A program made the position numbers and the translations under genes. Shown piece after piece: positions 33,222 through 44,984 of a stretch of DNA of 64,000 nucleotides (positions are counted from its first letter, which is position 1; the number at the start of each line of letters is the position of its first letter). Source of the stretch: Rhinopithecus roxellana (Eukaryota; Chordata; Mammalia; Primates; Cercopithecidae); the NCBI RefSeq assembly GCF_007565055.1, contig NC_044549.1, positions 66,058,882-66,122,881 on the forward strand, in the 5' to 3' direction. The notes beneath the pieces are model-generated. The model saw nothing but the letters and a program-made list of their open reading frames with translations. It had not been told where the DNA came from and searched no databases.

Positions 33222-34594
33222 TTTATATGTGTGTGTGTTTGTGTGTTTATATAAATGAAGTTTCTAATTATTTGGAAATGTGAAGTATTAACGGCACTAC
33301 AACAGCCCTTGCAGAAAGAAGCCAACGTGGCATCAAGAAAAACATTTATAATGTTAAGAGCAAACACAGATAAGAGAAAAAAATTAAAAATAACATAAGT
33401 ATAAAGTAACTTTAGAAAGGTAGGAGTGCAACAAAGGAAAATCAACTGAGTGGGTGCATTAATAAAGGTAAAAGTGTAAATTAATATAAAATGGAATGCC
33501 CCCACAAGAATATGAGACACCACCTGCCATTGACAAAAACAAAGCATCTCCCTTCAGGGTCTAAATTTGCTGGTGCCTTTGGTCACATTTCTGTTAGATT
33601 TCAGAATACTGTTGTCCTATATGTTGTAAACAGAAACAACCATAGTAAGTCTTCAACTGGTATTTTTTTTTTTTTTTTTTTGTCATATTTTAGTACCAAC
33701 ATACGGGGAAAGCTTAGAAACAAGTGTTCTGTCTATTGATGAATTTTAAACCCCAGGGATTTCAGTTGTCAAATACCTTCTTTTATTATCAGCCATGAAA
33801 ATTAGTATTCAGAAAGAATTTTGAAAACCAATTATTCTTAAATTTGATAATCATAAATCGGGGGATGAATTTTTAACAATCATTGTTCTAAAGATATTTC
33901 CACAAATACATTGGTGCTATTACTTTTATGTATCTATTTCCCTTCTCAAAAGGCTTTCCTTTAAGCCACTTTTTCTACAGATACATTTCACTTTAACATG
34001 AAAGTCATAGTGTGTCTCCTCTAGAATATTCGCAGATGATTGTCTTCATTTATCAGGAACACGTATTTAAACCGTTTGCACTATTTCAGTTTTCCTTGTG
34101 AAGCATAAGTATTCATCATACTAGTTGAGGCTTATATTACCCTGTAGCAAAGCAATTTATCATATCCCTACATCAGCAACTTCTTTGATTATTAAAATTC
34201 TCTTGCAGAGGTACACTTAGTTGCATACAAGCTGCTATCTAATGAATTTTCTTTATTATTTGACCTGAAGTGCAGGGAAACTATATATCAAGACATATTA
34301 TTCAAAAACAGTGATGGAGCATGCAGAACCAGATTAATTAAACTCATATCTGGAAATATTTTAGCAGAATTTAATACTTTGCATATATATGCGAACAACC
34401 CTCAGGAAATACCAGTGTGAATCATTTTTTCTCCTTTAGAAACAATTTTTATTTCCTAAATTTAGTCTGCTATAAAATGATAATTTGTGAAGCTCCAGAA
34501 TTATTGGTTCAATTTTGAATAGTAATTATAATTAAGGGTATGTGTAATTGACTCAAGTTACTAATGACCACCCTCTTCCTAATTATTCAATATT
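33222..34594. other. Unassigned AT-rich sequence, no gene seen
   Basis: No exon or named repeat. A T20 run lies at 33663-33682 (about). The minus-strand open stretch 33032-33547 (171 codons) reads through the AluY right arm into this region and codes low-complexity, hydrophobic-rich sequence; I do not regard it as a gene. Confidence 0.45.
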
Positions 34595-34746
34595 ATTTCA
34601 GTTAATATTTATTAAGCATTCTTTTGTCAGCCTGACACTGTGCTGGTTTCTTTCAGAGATGTCAAAGGGGTTTATACGTTTCTTCTGGCTTCAAGGAGTT
34701 TGTAATCTAACTGGAGAGGGAAGATTCACCCAAGGAAACTATATGG
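34595..34746 (-). mobile_element. L2 3' end fragment
   Basis: Antisense L2 3' end: cagttaatatttattaagca, ctgacactgtgctggtttct and ttcaaggagtttgtaatcta followed by actggagagggaag. Confidence 0.78.
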
Positions 34747-35143
34747 GCGTCTAATTTCTCCTCCATGTGATATCTGTAATAGCCAGTCAAGTTTACATTT
34801 ATTATCCAAAACACATGATTTCAGGTTTCCACAGTTAGCCAAAAGGATCACACCTCAGTGTTCAATTCTTTTCAAGTTTCTGCTTGCATCATGGTGGCTA
34901 ACAACCTATTGGACAAGACAATTGACATGGTGATGCCCAGATTTTAGGGGCAGAGAAATAAACTGCACCTCTTGATGGTGGAGTGGCAAAAGGTCCTGCA
35001 TAAAGAGATGATGTATCCATCTTTGAGAGCCTCCCATTGAAATTAAGCCAGAATTTCTGGAGGTGGAGTAAGGACAGAGAATTTTTTAAAAATAATCTTA
35101 GGTGGCTCCAATATGTGACCAATTTGAGGGCCAGCTGTTCTGA
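34747..35143. other. Unassigned sequence
   Basis: No gene or repeat recognised. Confidence 0.45.
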
Positions 35144-35345
35144 CCAGTGCTTCTCAAACTCTGGTGTGCATCAGAATCACCTGGAAATCTTGTTAAACTA
35201 CAAATTTGTGAACTCCATCACCAGGGACACTGATTTAGTACCTGTGGAATTAGGGCCTAACACTTTGCAGCTCTAACAAGCTCCCAGGTGATGCTGATGC
35301 TACAGGTCCTTTACCTACATTTTGATTAGCAATTATTTAAACCAT
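35144..35345 (+). mobile_element. MER5-like hAT-Charlie element
   Basis: ccagtgcttctcaaactctg followed by gtgtgcatcagaatcacctg gaaatcttgtta, and later agctctaacaagctcccagg followed by tgatgctgatgc. The start CCAGTGCTTCTCAAA and the internal order match MER5A. The 3' end is eroded. Confidence 0.75.
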
Positions 35346-35956
35346 GATGCAAAATTAATTGTATGTATGATATGTAATACGTTTCTATTCATTTGACTGA
35401 ATTCCTGTGAACAGTTTGTCAACTTTAAAAGTTGAAAAAGTTAAATCTCTCATACCATACACAGGGACCAATCTTATCATATGAGCAGGAAAATGGGGAG
35501 AAGTACCTCATCAGCAGTTCAAAGTTAAGTATTTGAGCATCGTGGGACACTTGATACTGTCCCTGCATTAACCTACTGCCTTGTTTCTTGTAACTCACTT
35601 CCTGGGCTCCCCCTACACATCATTTTTCATCCTACTACTGTATTGTGGCTGTTTCATTCTTGGTACACCCGATCCATCCCTCTGTTCCCAAACTGGGAAT
35701 TGAGATCTTGCCTTGTTCTCCACATGATTTAAAGAACTAAGCCTTCCCAGCGGCTTTCTGCCACTAGATTTTACACATCCAACCTGCCAACTTTATATTG
35801 TATTTGCCTCCTGGTTTTCTCTTTGTGCTGGCTGTTTTCCTTTGACTCTCCCCAGACCCACACTCCCCCTTTCTCTGCTCTATTCCTGGCTCAGAGGTTG
35901 ATCTCTTATAAAATATATTACATCACTGGGGATTTCTTGCTGCCTGATTTCCTGTA
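35346..35956. other. Unassigned sequence
   Basis: No gene seen. Pyrimidine-rich around 35800-35890. The open stretch 35823-36068 runs into the MER5 and Alu elements that follow. Confidence 0.45.
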
Positions 35957-36332
35957 CACAAGTGGTTCTCAGAGTAAAGTTCCTGGACCACCAGCAGCAT
36001 TACCATCACTTGGAAATTTTTTCATTAGAACTGCAAATTTGGCTGGGCATGGTGGCTTACACTTGTAATCCTAGCACTTTGAGAGGCTGAAGCAGGAGAA
36101 TTGCTTGAGGCCAGGAGTTTGAGACCAGCCTGGGCAACGTAGCAAGATCCCCATCTCTACCCCCAACCCCCCAAAAAAAGAAAAGAGAAAATTAAATAGA
36201 ACTAAAAATTTTGGGGCACCACGTCAAGACTAGTAAATCAGAAACTCTGTAGATCAGGCCCAGCAATCTGTATTTCAATCACCCTTTCTGATGACTCTGA
36301 TGCATGCTAAAGTTGGAAAACCACTGACATAG
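35957..36332 (+). mobile_element. MER5A-like hAT-Charlie element, split by an Alu left monomer
   Basis: The first half is acaagtggttctcagagtaa to aactgcaaattt (36040). The second half resumes at about 36197 with gaactaaaaattttggggca, agtaaatcagaaactctgta, gcccagcaatctgtatttca and ctgatgcatgctaaagttgg followed by aaaaccactg. The two ends (agtggttctca, aaaaccactg) are the expected inverted repeats. Confidence 0.88.
36041..36196 (+). mobile_element. Alu left monomer (FLAM/AluJ-like) in MER5A
   Basis: ggctgggcatggtggcttac to gggcaacgtagcaagatccc followed by a C/A-rich tail, about 120 bases without a right arm. Target-site duplication TAGAACTGCAAATTT (36026-36040) and TAGAACTAAAAATTT (36197-36211), 12-13 of 15 matching. 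Confidence 0.9.
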
Positions 36333-36428
36333 GATATAGTCAATCCCAGGCACTGGCAGGTACAGACAGAGAGAGTAGAAGGTCTGTTTCTTCCCTTGAT
36401 TCCTTCCTGCCCTAGGCTGCATTTTGCC

Positions 36429-36744
36429 TTTTTTTTCTTTCCTTTTCTTTTTTTTTTTTTGAGATGGAATCTTGCTTTATCGCCCAGGCTATAGTGCTGT
36501 GGCGCAAATCTCGACTCACAGCAAGCTCCGCCTCCCAGGTTCAAGCCATTCTCCTGCCTCAGTCTCCTGAGTAGCTGGGACTACAGGCGCCCACCACCAC
36601 TACCGGCTAATTTTTTGTATTTTTTTAGTAGAGACGGGGTTCCACTGTGTTAGCCAGGATGGTCTCGATCTCCTGACCTCGTGATCTGCCCGCCTCGGCC
36701 TCCCAGAGTGCTGGGATTACAGTCGTGAGCCACTGCGCCCAGTC
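36429..36744 (-). mobile_element. AluY/S, full length
   Basis: Tail 36429-36460, then gagatggaatcttgctttat to the head cactgcgcccagtc. CTGCATTTT repeats at 36417-36425 and 36751-36759, a likely target-site duplication. Confidence 0.94.
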
Positions 36745-37639
36745 TCTGGACTGCATTTTCTTACAGAGTTTGTATGTCTCCACAACTTAAAGCTCTTACC
36801 AGGCAGGCTTTGCTCCAAAATTTCATTTCACTCTGGTCTCCAATAATATTATTTCCTCCTCTCCACACTTCAAGCTTAAGAGTTGTAATGGCTTTCTGCC
36901 ATTGCTATGGTCTAGGCCTCAACATCCGTTTTAGTTTTCTTTAACCTATGTACACATCAGTAAATATTCCCTTTCTTAGTGTCTCCTAAACTGTTGATTA
37001 TATTCTATTTCCTGCTGACGACATTGGGCACTGCTGCCTGTGGATTTCCTTTTCCTAGCCTTCTTTATCCTGAGTCCTCTCACCCAAGACCTAGATCAGA
37101 TCATGATGAATAATAAAGTTGGAATAAGTGTTACTTACATAAAGGTGTGGTTTCTTATAAAGGCAATCTTGAGAGCATGAAAGCATTACAGTCCATGAAG
37201 TCAGGAAAACAGAGCCCTTCCTAGAGTTCCTAAAATCTCATTGCACAGGCAGCCTCTCAGTGAGTACCCACACATGCTATGATATACATGTATTGTGTGT
37301 GCATGATGTATGTGCTGTGTATAAGTCTGCATGCATAAAAGGGGTGGGGGAGAAAGAAAGGAAGAAAAGGTAAAAATGAGCATCAAGATTTTCTGGCAAA
37401 ATAAGTAATGAAACCCTGTTGATCTCCTGGCAGCTACCTCGGATGTCAGAATACATTTGTCAAAAAACAATTCAATCAGGTTTGAAGAGCTCTTCTGTTT
37501 GGGGAAAAAAGAAAAAGTGAAACTTAGCAAGAATGTGAATTAGACCATAAACTCAACTGGGTGCTAATGAAGATGATATGCTTCCAACTTCAGCGGTCTT
37601 GCCTGGTCAATAATGTTGTGCTTGTTTTTGTTGTTTGTT
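36745..37639. other. Unassigned sequence
   Basis: No gene seen. Pyrimidine-rich exon-like patches around 36990-37090 may be eroded L2, but I cannot align them. The minus-strand open stretch 37201-37530 (109 codons) is not supported. Confidence 0.45.
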
Positions 37640-37653
37640 TTGTTTCATTTTTA

Positions 37654-37998
37654 TTTTTTAGTTTCTTTTTATTTAAATTTACTTGTTTATTTATTTATTT
37701 ATTTTTTGAGACAGGGTCTCACTCTGTCACCTAGGCAGGAGTGCAGTGGCTTGATTATGGCTCACTGCAGCCTTGACCTCCTAGGCTCAAGCAATCCTCC
37801 CACTTCAGCCTCCCGAGTAGCTGTGTCTGAGTAGCTGAGACTGTAGTTAGCCAGCATGCTCAGCTAATTTTTAATTTTTTGTAGAGACAGGTTCTCACTA
37901 TGTTACCAGGCTGGTCCTGAACTCCTGAGCTCAAGTGATCCTCTTGCCTTGGCATTCCAAAGTGCTGGGATAACAGGCGTGAGCCACTGCACCTGGCC
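37654..37998 (-). mobile_element. AluJ with long AT-rich tail and TSD
   Basis: Body 37707-37998 (gagacagggtctcactctgt to gcacctggcc) with J-like bases. The tail includes (ATTT)n at 37684-37703. Target-site duplication TTGTTTCATTTTTA at 37640-37653 and 37999-38012 is perfect over 14 bases. The body has an insertion-like partial repeat (gagtagctgtgtctgagtag). Confidence 0.95.
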
Positions 37999-38224
37999 TT
38001 GTTTCATTTTTAATCTTTTCTGTGTGAAAGCCTTCAGAGGTGGTCAGAGGTAACAAAAAATACTCACACAGCAGATAATTTCCCCTGAGGCAGGCCACCA
38101 GTGGCAAAAACGAACTTGGCACCACATGTAAGAAATGGTCTTAAACATACCCAATTTAACTGTGAACTTGACTTTAGCTTAGGATTGACGTACACAGATA
38201 GTCTTCTAAACTTTCTGCAATCAT

Positions 38225-38506
38225 GCCAGTTGTCGTGGCTCATGCCTGTAATCCCAGCACGTTGGGAGGCTAGGGAGGGTGGATCACTGGAGCTCAGGAT
38301 TTTGAGATGAGCCTGGGCAAAGTGGTAAAACCCTGTCTCTACCAAAAATACCAAAAATTAGCACAGTGGTGTGTGCCTGTGGTTCCAACTACTCAAGAGG
38401 CCGAGATGAGAGGATTGCTTGAGCCTGGGAAGTGGAGGTGGCAGTGAGCTAATATGGTGCCACTGCACTCCAGCCTGGGCAACAGAGCAAGACCCCATCT
38501 CAAAAG
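38225..38506 (+). mobile_element. AluJ/S, full length
   Basis: gccagttgtcgtggctcatg to aagaccccatctcaaaagaa, with both arms and the A-rich linker (ccaaaaataccaaaaatt). The A tail is short. It faces the Alu at 37707-37998, 230 bases away. Confidence 0.94.
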
Positions 38507-38865
38507 AAGTTAATAAAATGTATATAATCAAAGCATTTTTTCCCAATACACACCACCAATACTTCCAAGGATAAAGACCTTTTCTCCTAAGAATATTAAG
38601 CAAAGTTTTTGCGATTATGATTCCCATTTCGTAGGTGGGAAAAATTTGAAGGCAGGCAAGGAAAGCTCTAGCAGCAAACATCTAGCAGGAAATGCAGAAA
38701 AAAGGAAATTACTCTCACAGTATGTAAGGGAATCATCTTTTATAGACTTGCATATGCTTTTTCTGAACAATCTATGTGTTTTTGTTTTGTTTTGTTTTTT
38801 AATTAACCAGGGTCTTTATTTTAGCATTAATCTACATATGTTTCTTAAGACAATGTATTTTTAAA
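38507..38865. other. Unassigned sequence
   Basis: No gene or repeat recognised. Confidence 0.45.
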
Positions 38866-39012
38866 ATCTTTTTGTGATAAAAATCAGAGAATATAAAATG
38901 TATCACCTTATCTATTTTTAAGTAATGTTAAATATATTCACACTGTTGTGCAACCAATTTCCAGAACTGTTCCATTTTTCAGAAAACTGACATCCCGTAC
39001 ATGTACCCACCA
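38866..39012. mobile_element. Old L1-type fragment
   Basis: tttttgtgataaaaatcaga, tatcaccttatctattttta followed by agtaatgttaaatatattca cactgttgtgcaaccaattt ccagaactgttcc. This pattern (…ttcacattgttgtgcaaccatc…) belongs to a common old L1 fragment as I remember it. Orientation uncertain. Confidence 0.6.
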
Positions 39013-39834
39013 TGTGTTTTTAAAGCACATATCAAATGTCTTCTTTTAAAAAATTCGTATGGTATGCTCAAGTGTTTAACTTTATCATGTATTATAAATA
39101 ACCTACCAGAATTAATGCAGATTTTAAATAAATATTTCTATCTACTAAGATACTTTTTAAAAAAATAAGTATTCTTTGAACTTTAACTCTGTGAGGCCCC
39201 ATGTCTACAATGGTGAGCAAAGCAGATGTATTTTTCTAATGATGGGGCAAAATATGTGATGCAGCGAGGCCAACAACATTGAAAATAATGATAATCACAC
39301 TGACTGGCACAACACTATAAATAATAATCAGGAAGAGCAATGCTGTAGATCCCAGGGTTCTAGAGGGGTATTATGAAATGGTGCCTCTTAAGTCCACCCC
39401 TCAAATTTATAATTGAACATATCAAGGACAAACTTTGTCCGTTTCTTTTAATAGTATCCTCAACTGCTTTAGAGACCTGGCCCCGCATAACCTAGCCCTG
39501 ATCCTCAGAATCTCAGGGTTGCCTTTGGCAGATCCACTTTGCAAAGCTATGAAACTGAACTTCTCTCTGGGACCAGGGGGAGTTGAATTGCAGGGGACAT
39601 GAACTTCACACCGGTGTCTAATGGAGCCCAAGAATATCATACAATTTTCAAATGATTCTCCCCATTTGCTGCTAAAGTCCTGTAGTGCTTCTCATATCAC
39701 CATGGATAATTATTACTTGCTTCCCCAGCCCACATATCAGCCACTTATTTATTTTTTTAAAAAAGACAAAACAACAGCAACAACAACAAAACCTGGCCTT
39801 TGAGATGTTTCAGAGCATAGATAACTAAAGTGAG
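39013..39834. other. Unassigned sequence
   Basis: No gene seen. A (CAA)n patch lies at 39772-39790. An antisense 72-codon stretch at 39422-39640 has no known domain. Confidence 0.45.
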
Positions 39835-40012
39835 ACTTCCAGGTTTCCATTTTGGCTCTCATCCTTGTGTGACCTTGTGCAAGTTATTTAATCTCAGTGT
39901 CCCAATAATCTAGACTATTAATTAAGCGGGTTCTTATACATAAAGATTGTGGAATAATTTCCGGGTCACTGTATAGGTCTTGTAAACACTACGTAAGTAT
40001 TTACTACTGGAG
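39835..40012 (+). mobile_element. MIR
   Basis: Sense MIR: ttccaggtttccattttggc, cttgtgtgaccttgtgcaag followed by ttatttaatctcagtgtccc, and gtataggtcttgtaaacact. Confidence 0.78.
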
Positions 40013-40614
40013 GCTCAGGGATTTGGTGAACTCCATACCAAGTCGTAGTAAGTGCCCTGCTGTAATTCGTCTTATTCCTTAATTCCAATTTATGCCCAAC
40101 TGCATTCTCTTTTGATGCCTAAATTTACAAAGCTTTTTATTCCACTTGTACAAAATTGCAGTGAGTAGACAGAAAAACTCTTAGCAAATAAAAATATTCT
40201 TGGATCAAAGGGTTCTAAGCAGAGGGGCAGATGCCATTTTAAAACCAGATCACTGTTCATAGGAAGGGAATTGGAGGGACATCCTGGTTACCAAGGTCAA
40301 GGTGGTAAAGGACTACTTTGCATCTATTATTTTTCTAGTTACTGGATCACAGAAACCTAGAAAGAAAGCCTTTGCACTTTGACACTTTGATCTCTTTCTG
40401 TAGCTATATCCATTACATGCCAACTTTCACCAGACACTGTCTTCTGCATCTCATTCATGATCCTTATCTACAGTAAATAATCTTCAAGATTTCTCTCAAA
40501 GTTCCTCTAATTTTAGTAACTCTTTATATAGCAAAAGGCTGTCACAGCACCCATGACTTCCATATGTACATATTAATAGCATTTTAGTCTTCAGATGTGA
40601 ATTTAAAAGTCACA
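40013..40614. other. Unassigned sequence
   Basis: No gene or confident repeat. Confidence 0.45.
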
Positions 40615-40795
40615 TCCTCTAGAAAGCTTTTACTAACCCCCCAGCCTTGGTTAGGTCTGGTTACTATACATTTTTAAAGCTTGAATCCTATACCTCTTTT
40701 TTATTACACTGAACACACTTATATGATTCATTGTATTTCTTCTCCATTAGACTCTAAGCTTCATGAGAGTATCATGTTTCTGTTTTACTGATTTT
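40615..40795 (+). mobile_element. L2 3' end
   Basis: Sense L2-like: tcctctagaaagcttttact followed by aaccccccagcc, ttattacactgaacacactt, ttgtatttcttctccattag and actctaagcttcatgagagt. Confidence 0.65.
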
Positions 40796-41504
40796 TTTTG
40801 TGCCGAGGACAATTCTAACTCCAGTCTTATTTCCAGGTACTTAAAGTATACCCTGATTCTCTTACAATGTCAGCATTTTCATATTTCTTTCTATTATTTT
40901 TTTCTTTTGTGTTTTATTACTGCTTAATGTTCCCGACTCTTATCTCTAGAGTCGTTATGTAAGCCAGTCCAGATTGTGGTTAATGTTATGATGAAATACA
41001 AAACGAATTCAGGAAATTCTTATAGAATGTTACCTGCAAAAGCTCCAGTGACTTTGGTGATTAAACTGTAATCTCAGTTAAACATCTTACTTTCCATTGT
41101 GGGAAACTTGCTTTGGCAAGATTCAAACAGAATGAACATAAATTCTAATAAAATATGTTCATGGGACTCATTAGTCCAGCTCCCTTGCCTCACTTAAATT
41201 TAGAGTACCTGTTAATTCCTACCAGCTTCTCTTATAGTTTTAAAGGTATCCATTGACTCTTATGTTAAACTATATACATTTGTTATGCACCACTCCCAAA
41301 ATTGTCCAAGGTTTATGCTCCTGATTTAAACAGAAGATTTTTACAAGGCAATAATTTCTACAAAGATATGATTTTATAAACATTTTATCCCCATCTTTTA
41401 AGAGCTTTCCATAAAATTATAAATAAGAGAATGTTTATTGTTGTTATCCTTGGTGAATAAACCATGTAATTATTCTCTTTTACTTATTAAAAATAAATAT
41501 ACCA
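40796..41504. other. Unassigned AT-rich sequence
   Basis: No gene or repeat recognised. Confidence 0.45.
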
Positions 41505-41738
41505 ACAGTAATGCTAACAATTGGCATTATCTAAGCACTAAGATATATATGAGCTTTATATTTTAACATATAAATTTCACAATAATTGTGTGAAGTATTT
41601 GCTATTATTCCTATTTATAAATTAAGAAATTGGCTTGCATAAAAGCAAAACTCATCCAATATGAATTAGTTGGTAAATGAAGAAACATGAATTCAAAACC
41701 ACGTCTTTCTGCATCCAGGGTCCGTGTACTTTCAGTAA
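41505..41738 (-). mobile_element. MIR
   Basis: Antisense MIR, diverged: taacaattggcattatctaa followed by gcactaagatatatatgagc, tattcctatttataaattaa followed by gaaattggcttgcataaaag, and accacgtctttctgcatcca. Confidence 0.72.
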
Positions 41739-42360
41739 GTACTACCTCAAGTGTATAAAAATTATTTAAAGTTAAAAAAGAAAACCTTTGCTTGACTCCC
41801 TTGTAAAAACTCACGAATTACACAAACACAGTAACTTGATGTTAACGGAGCATGCACATACTCTGAGCAAAGAAATGGAATTCACGATCAAGCTGTGGTT
41901 TCTATGGTGTCTTTTCACAGACTGCAAGAGATAATCACAGAGTTTTTATGCTGTCTTTATGTAGTGCCTGATATAGTCCCATTACTTAATTTTTTTCCAT
42001 TACTATTCTGAACTTAGAAGACTAAGAACATAAACAAATACAGCCGTTATAAAAAGAGAATAGGCTTTTTCTCCCCCCATCTCCCCACCCCTGCTTCAAG
42101 ATTTGAAATGTTAAATTAACAATAGGTGAAGAAAATTAAAACTCTTAATTATAACAAGGTAAGGCGACAACCAAGAAAAATAAAGGCAAGGGCTATCCCA
42201 GTGAAGAAGTTAATCATTTTGCTAAATGCAAAATAAAACTATAATTACATAAAGCAATGTTGAGTAACAAATCATTTAATATAATAGTTAATGTTAGAAG
42301 TCATAATGATTAGGAATTTGTTCAACCGCAAGAAGCAGGAAAACCAATCACACAATGGCT
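41739..42360. other. Unassigned sequence
   Basis: No gene or repeat recognised. Confidence 0.45.
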
Positions 42361-42500
42361 TAAAGCAGTTGTTCTGAAGATGGCTGATGTTAGAATCACC
42401 CAGAGAACACTTAACGTTACCAATTCCGTGGCCCCAGCCCCACTCTCTTTCTGATGAAATTGATCTTTTTGAGAGCCCCATATAAGTATTTTCTGTCAGT
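42361..42500 (+). mobile_element. MER5-like hAT-Charlie fragment
   Basis: aaagcagttgttctgaagat followed by ggctgatgttagaatcaccc agagaacactta, and ttccgtggccccagccccac. The arrangement matches MER5A/B, diverged. Confidence 0.65.
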
Positions 42501-42502
42501 TG

Positions 42503-43058
42503 ATGTATTAGTTATCTATTGCTGCATAACAGTTTACTCCAAAACACAGGAATTTAGAACAACAACATTTATTACCTTACACAATTTGTAGGTCAGGAAT
42601 CTAGGTACAGCCTAACTGGCTCCCTCTGGCTTAGGCTCTCTCACAAAACACTAATCAAGGTACCAGCTGGGGCTGACGTCATCTCTAGGTTGAACTGGGA
42701 GAGAATCTGCTTCTAAGTTCATTCATATGATTGTTCAGTTGCCACAATCCCTGTGGGCTGTTGGCCAAATACACCAGTGTTTTGCACCATATAAATCTCT
42801 CCATATCCAGAAAGCAGGTCACAACATGACAACTGGTTTCCCTTAAAATAAATGAGCAAGAGAGGGCTCCCAAAATGGAAACCATCTTCGTTTGTAATCT
42901 AAATCTTGGAAGTCACATCCCATTACGTTAGAAATGTTCTATTCAGTAGAAGTAAGTCACCAGCTCTAACCTACTCTCAAGAGAAGGAGATCACAAAATG
43001 ATTAGAATACCAAGAAGTGAAGAACCTTGAGGAACATCTTAGAGATTGCTTGCCACAG
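42503..43058 (-). mobile_element. MLT1 LTR, antisense
   Basis: gatgtattagttatctattg followed by ctgcataacagtttactcca, tttagaacaacaacatttat, aatttgtaggtcaggaatct, ctctctcacaaaacactaat followed by caaggtaccagctggggctg, tttcccttaaaataaatgag and tcttggaagtcacatcccat. This is a full-length old MLT1-type LTR on the minus strand. The minus-strand open stretch 42685-42885 lies inside it. Confidence 0.8.
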
Positions 43059-43804
43059 CCAGGAATGTGAATTGGCTTAAATGAAGAGAGGTTTATTTTT
43101 CTCAAGTAACAAAAAGTCTAAAAGCGGTATAGTAGCTGAACATTTTCTGGACTGCCGGTCACTGTTGGCATTTGATAGGAAGGAGGGGAAATATGGAAGA
43201 AAGAGAAGGTCTATGCCTCTTGTTTTTATTAGGAAAGCAATTTTTTTTTTTTTCTAAGTCCCTCTGGAAGACTTTTGTTTATATAACTGGATCACTTTGG
43301 CTCCCTTAACTAAAAATGAAGGTGGATGGTGAGTGTTTACCTACAACCTCAGATTAGGAGCAGCAAGGAAGCCTAAGATTGAGAATGACTTGAGAATAGT
43401 ACCCATTGATAACCTGTCCACACCATGCCTCCATTTCCTTGTATCTTACTCTTTACTGTATCTCAATTTAAGTTTGCAAATCGAAGTATAAATTGATGCT
43501 AGTTTACTAAATTTAATATACAGCTAACTTCAAGATCGTATTTCTCATGGCTTCAACTTTATCACAGCATGCTCATGAACCAGAAAGTAGCAAACACCTT
43601 TGAGCAGCTGAAAGAGTTGTCATCAAGTCCATGTCGTTAAATCACAGAAAATTTCTCAGATCTTCATCTTCAGTTTTATTTATTCCCTTTTAGTTCACAA
43701 TCCAGACAGGATTGATTATTAATTCATCTCACAGCTTGTACATTTGCCTCAGTTTTTCCCCAAAGGGTACTGTTAACATTTTAGCATTTCATAAAAGGAC
43801 TGTC
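43059..43804. other. Unassigned; repeat-like start
   Basis: No gene seen. 43063-43300 (aatgtgaattggcttaaatg, gaagagaggtttatttttct) resembles the unclassified repeat-like stretch at 4740-5100. T13 at 43242-43254 (about). Confidence 0.4.
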
Positions 43805-43975
43805 ATAATTTGGCTACAACTTTCCTCTCTGACCTTGCTCCCCACATCTTCTTCTATGCTCGCTTCTTTCCAGTAACTCAAGATCTCGGAACATGCATCT
43901 TCTTCTCTACCTCCCTGCTTCCTCTCTGCCTAGAATGTCCTTCGCGACTCATCTTCCAAGGTCTACATCATATCA
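43805..43975 (+). mobile_element. L2 ORF2-end fragment
   Basis: Sense L2: caactttcctctctgacctt followed by gctccccacatcttcttcta, ctacctccctgcttcctctc and tgcctagaatgtccttcgcg. Confidence 0.72.
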
Positions 43976-44140
43976 TACAATCTTAGATGCCTATAGGGAC
44001 CAGGGAAATAATGTAAATGAGAGGAATGTGCTGGCGATTGCATATTAAACACATGGAAATCATACTTGCAACAAGGGATATATGCTCCAGCCTGCTTTTC
44101 TTAATGTTTTCTCTGCTCTTGGTCATTCTTTTGTCTTCTC

Positions 44141-44220
44141 ATTCTGATAGAGACATAATGATCCACTTTCTAAATTCTAAATTCTGATAGAGACATAATT
44201 ATTTCACTTTTGTGTTAAGA
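44141..44220. repeat. Imperfect 40-base tandem duplication
   Basis: ATTCTGATAGAGACATAAT occurs at 44141-44159 and 44181-44199, and both copies are followed by a diverged ccacttt/tcacttt segment, consistent with an old 40-base duplication. Confidence 0.8.
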
Positions 44221-44277
44221 AAGTGAAAATGATTTACATCCATTTTTAATCAAGACCATAGGGAAAATGATTACAGT

Positions 44278-44629
44278 ACCATCATATCTCCTCCTCCCTC
44301 CTCCTTCTCTTTCTCCTTCTCCTTCTCTCTTCTTCTTCCCAGAGTTTTGCTTTGTTGCCCAGGCTGGAGTGCAATGGTATGATCATAACTCACTGCAGCT
44401 TCACCTCCTGGGCTCAAGAGATCCTTCTGCCTCAGCCTCCTGAATAGCTGGGACTGCAGGCATGCACCACCACAACTGGATAATTTTGTTTATTTTTTGT
44501 AGAAAAGGGATCTTACTATGTTGCCCAGGCTGGTCTCAAACTCCTGGACTCAAGCAAGCCTCCTGCCTCTGCCTGCCAGTGTGCTAAGATTATAGGCATG
44601 AGCCGCCATACCTGGCAACCATCGTATCT
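44278..44629 (-). mobile_element. AluJ with pyrimidine-rich tail and TSD
   Basis: The body runs 44341-44617 (agagttttgctttgttgccc to catacctggc). The tail has become a CTT/CTCCTT repeat (44290-44340). Target-site duplication ACCATCATATCT at 44278-44289 and ACCATCGTATCT at 44618-44629 differs by one base. Confidence 0.95.
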
Positions 44630-44984
44630 TTTATCTCTCTCTTTAAAAAATGTCTAGCAGTAATTAGAAATCCAGAGTTTAATGTAAAGTGTCCAATTTT
44701 AAAATCACGGTGTTTGTATATACAAATTTTACTTTTTAAATTATTTTTGTGGGGGAAGGGAACATTCTGCACGTCACATTAAATACATCTGGAATCTGGA
44801 GCATGCCTGCTGACTGTGAGCTAGATCAAAATAGTTCCCCCTTTGGAGTCTTTCCTAAAAGCCCAAGTTGGTTAGTTACTTCCTCCACTGTTGTCCAGGA
44901 ATAGCAAAGATGACCTCCAAGAGGAACATTTTGTTTACCAATTTACACATGTGGTTTATATGTGAGTCCTTACCTGGACTGATA
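44630..44984. other. Unassigned sequence
   Basis: No gene or repeat recognised. Confidence 0.45.

Noticed and set aside
33032..33547. 171-codon minus-strand open reading frame
   Set aside because: About a third is antisense AluY right arm with the poly-T read as a phenylalanine run. The rest is AT-rich with no domain. No promoter or splice context.
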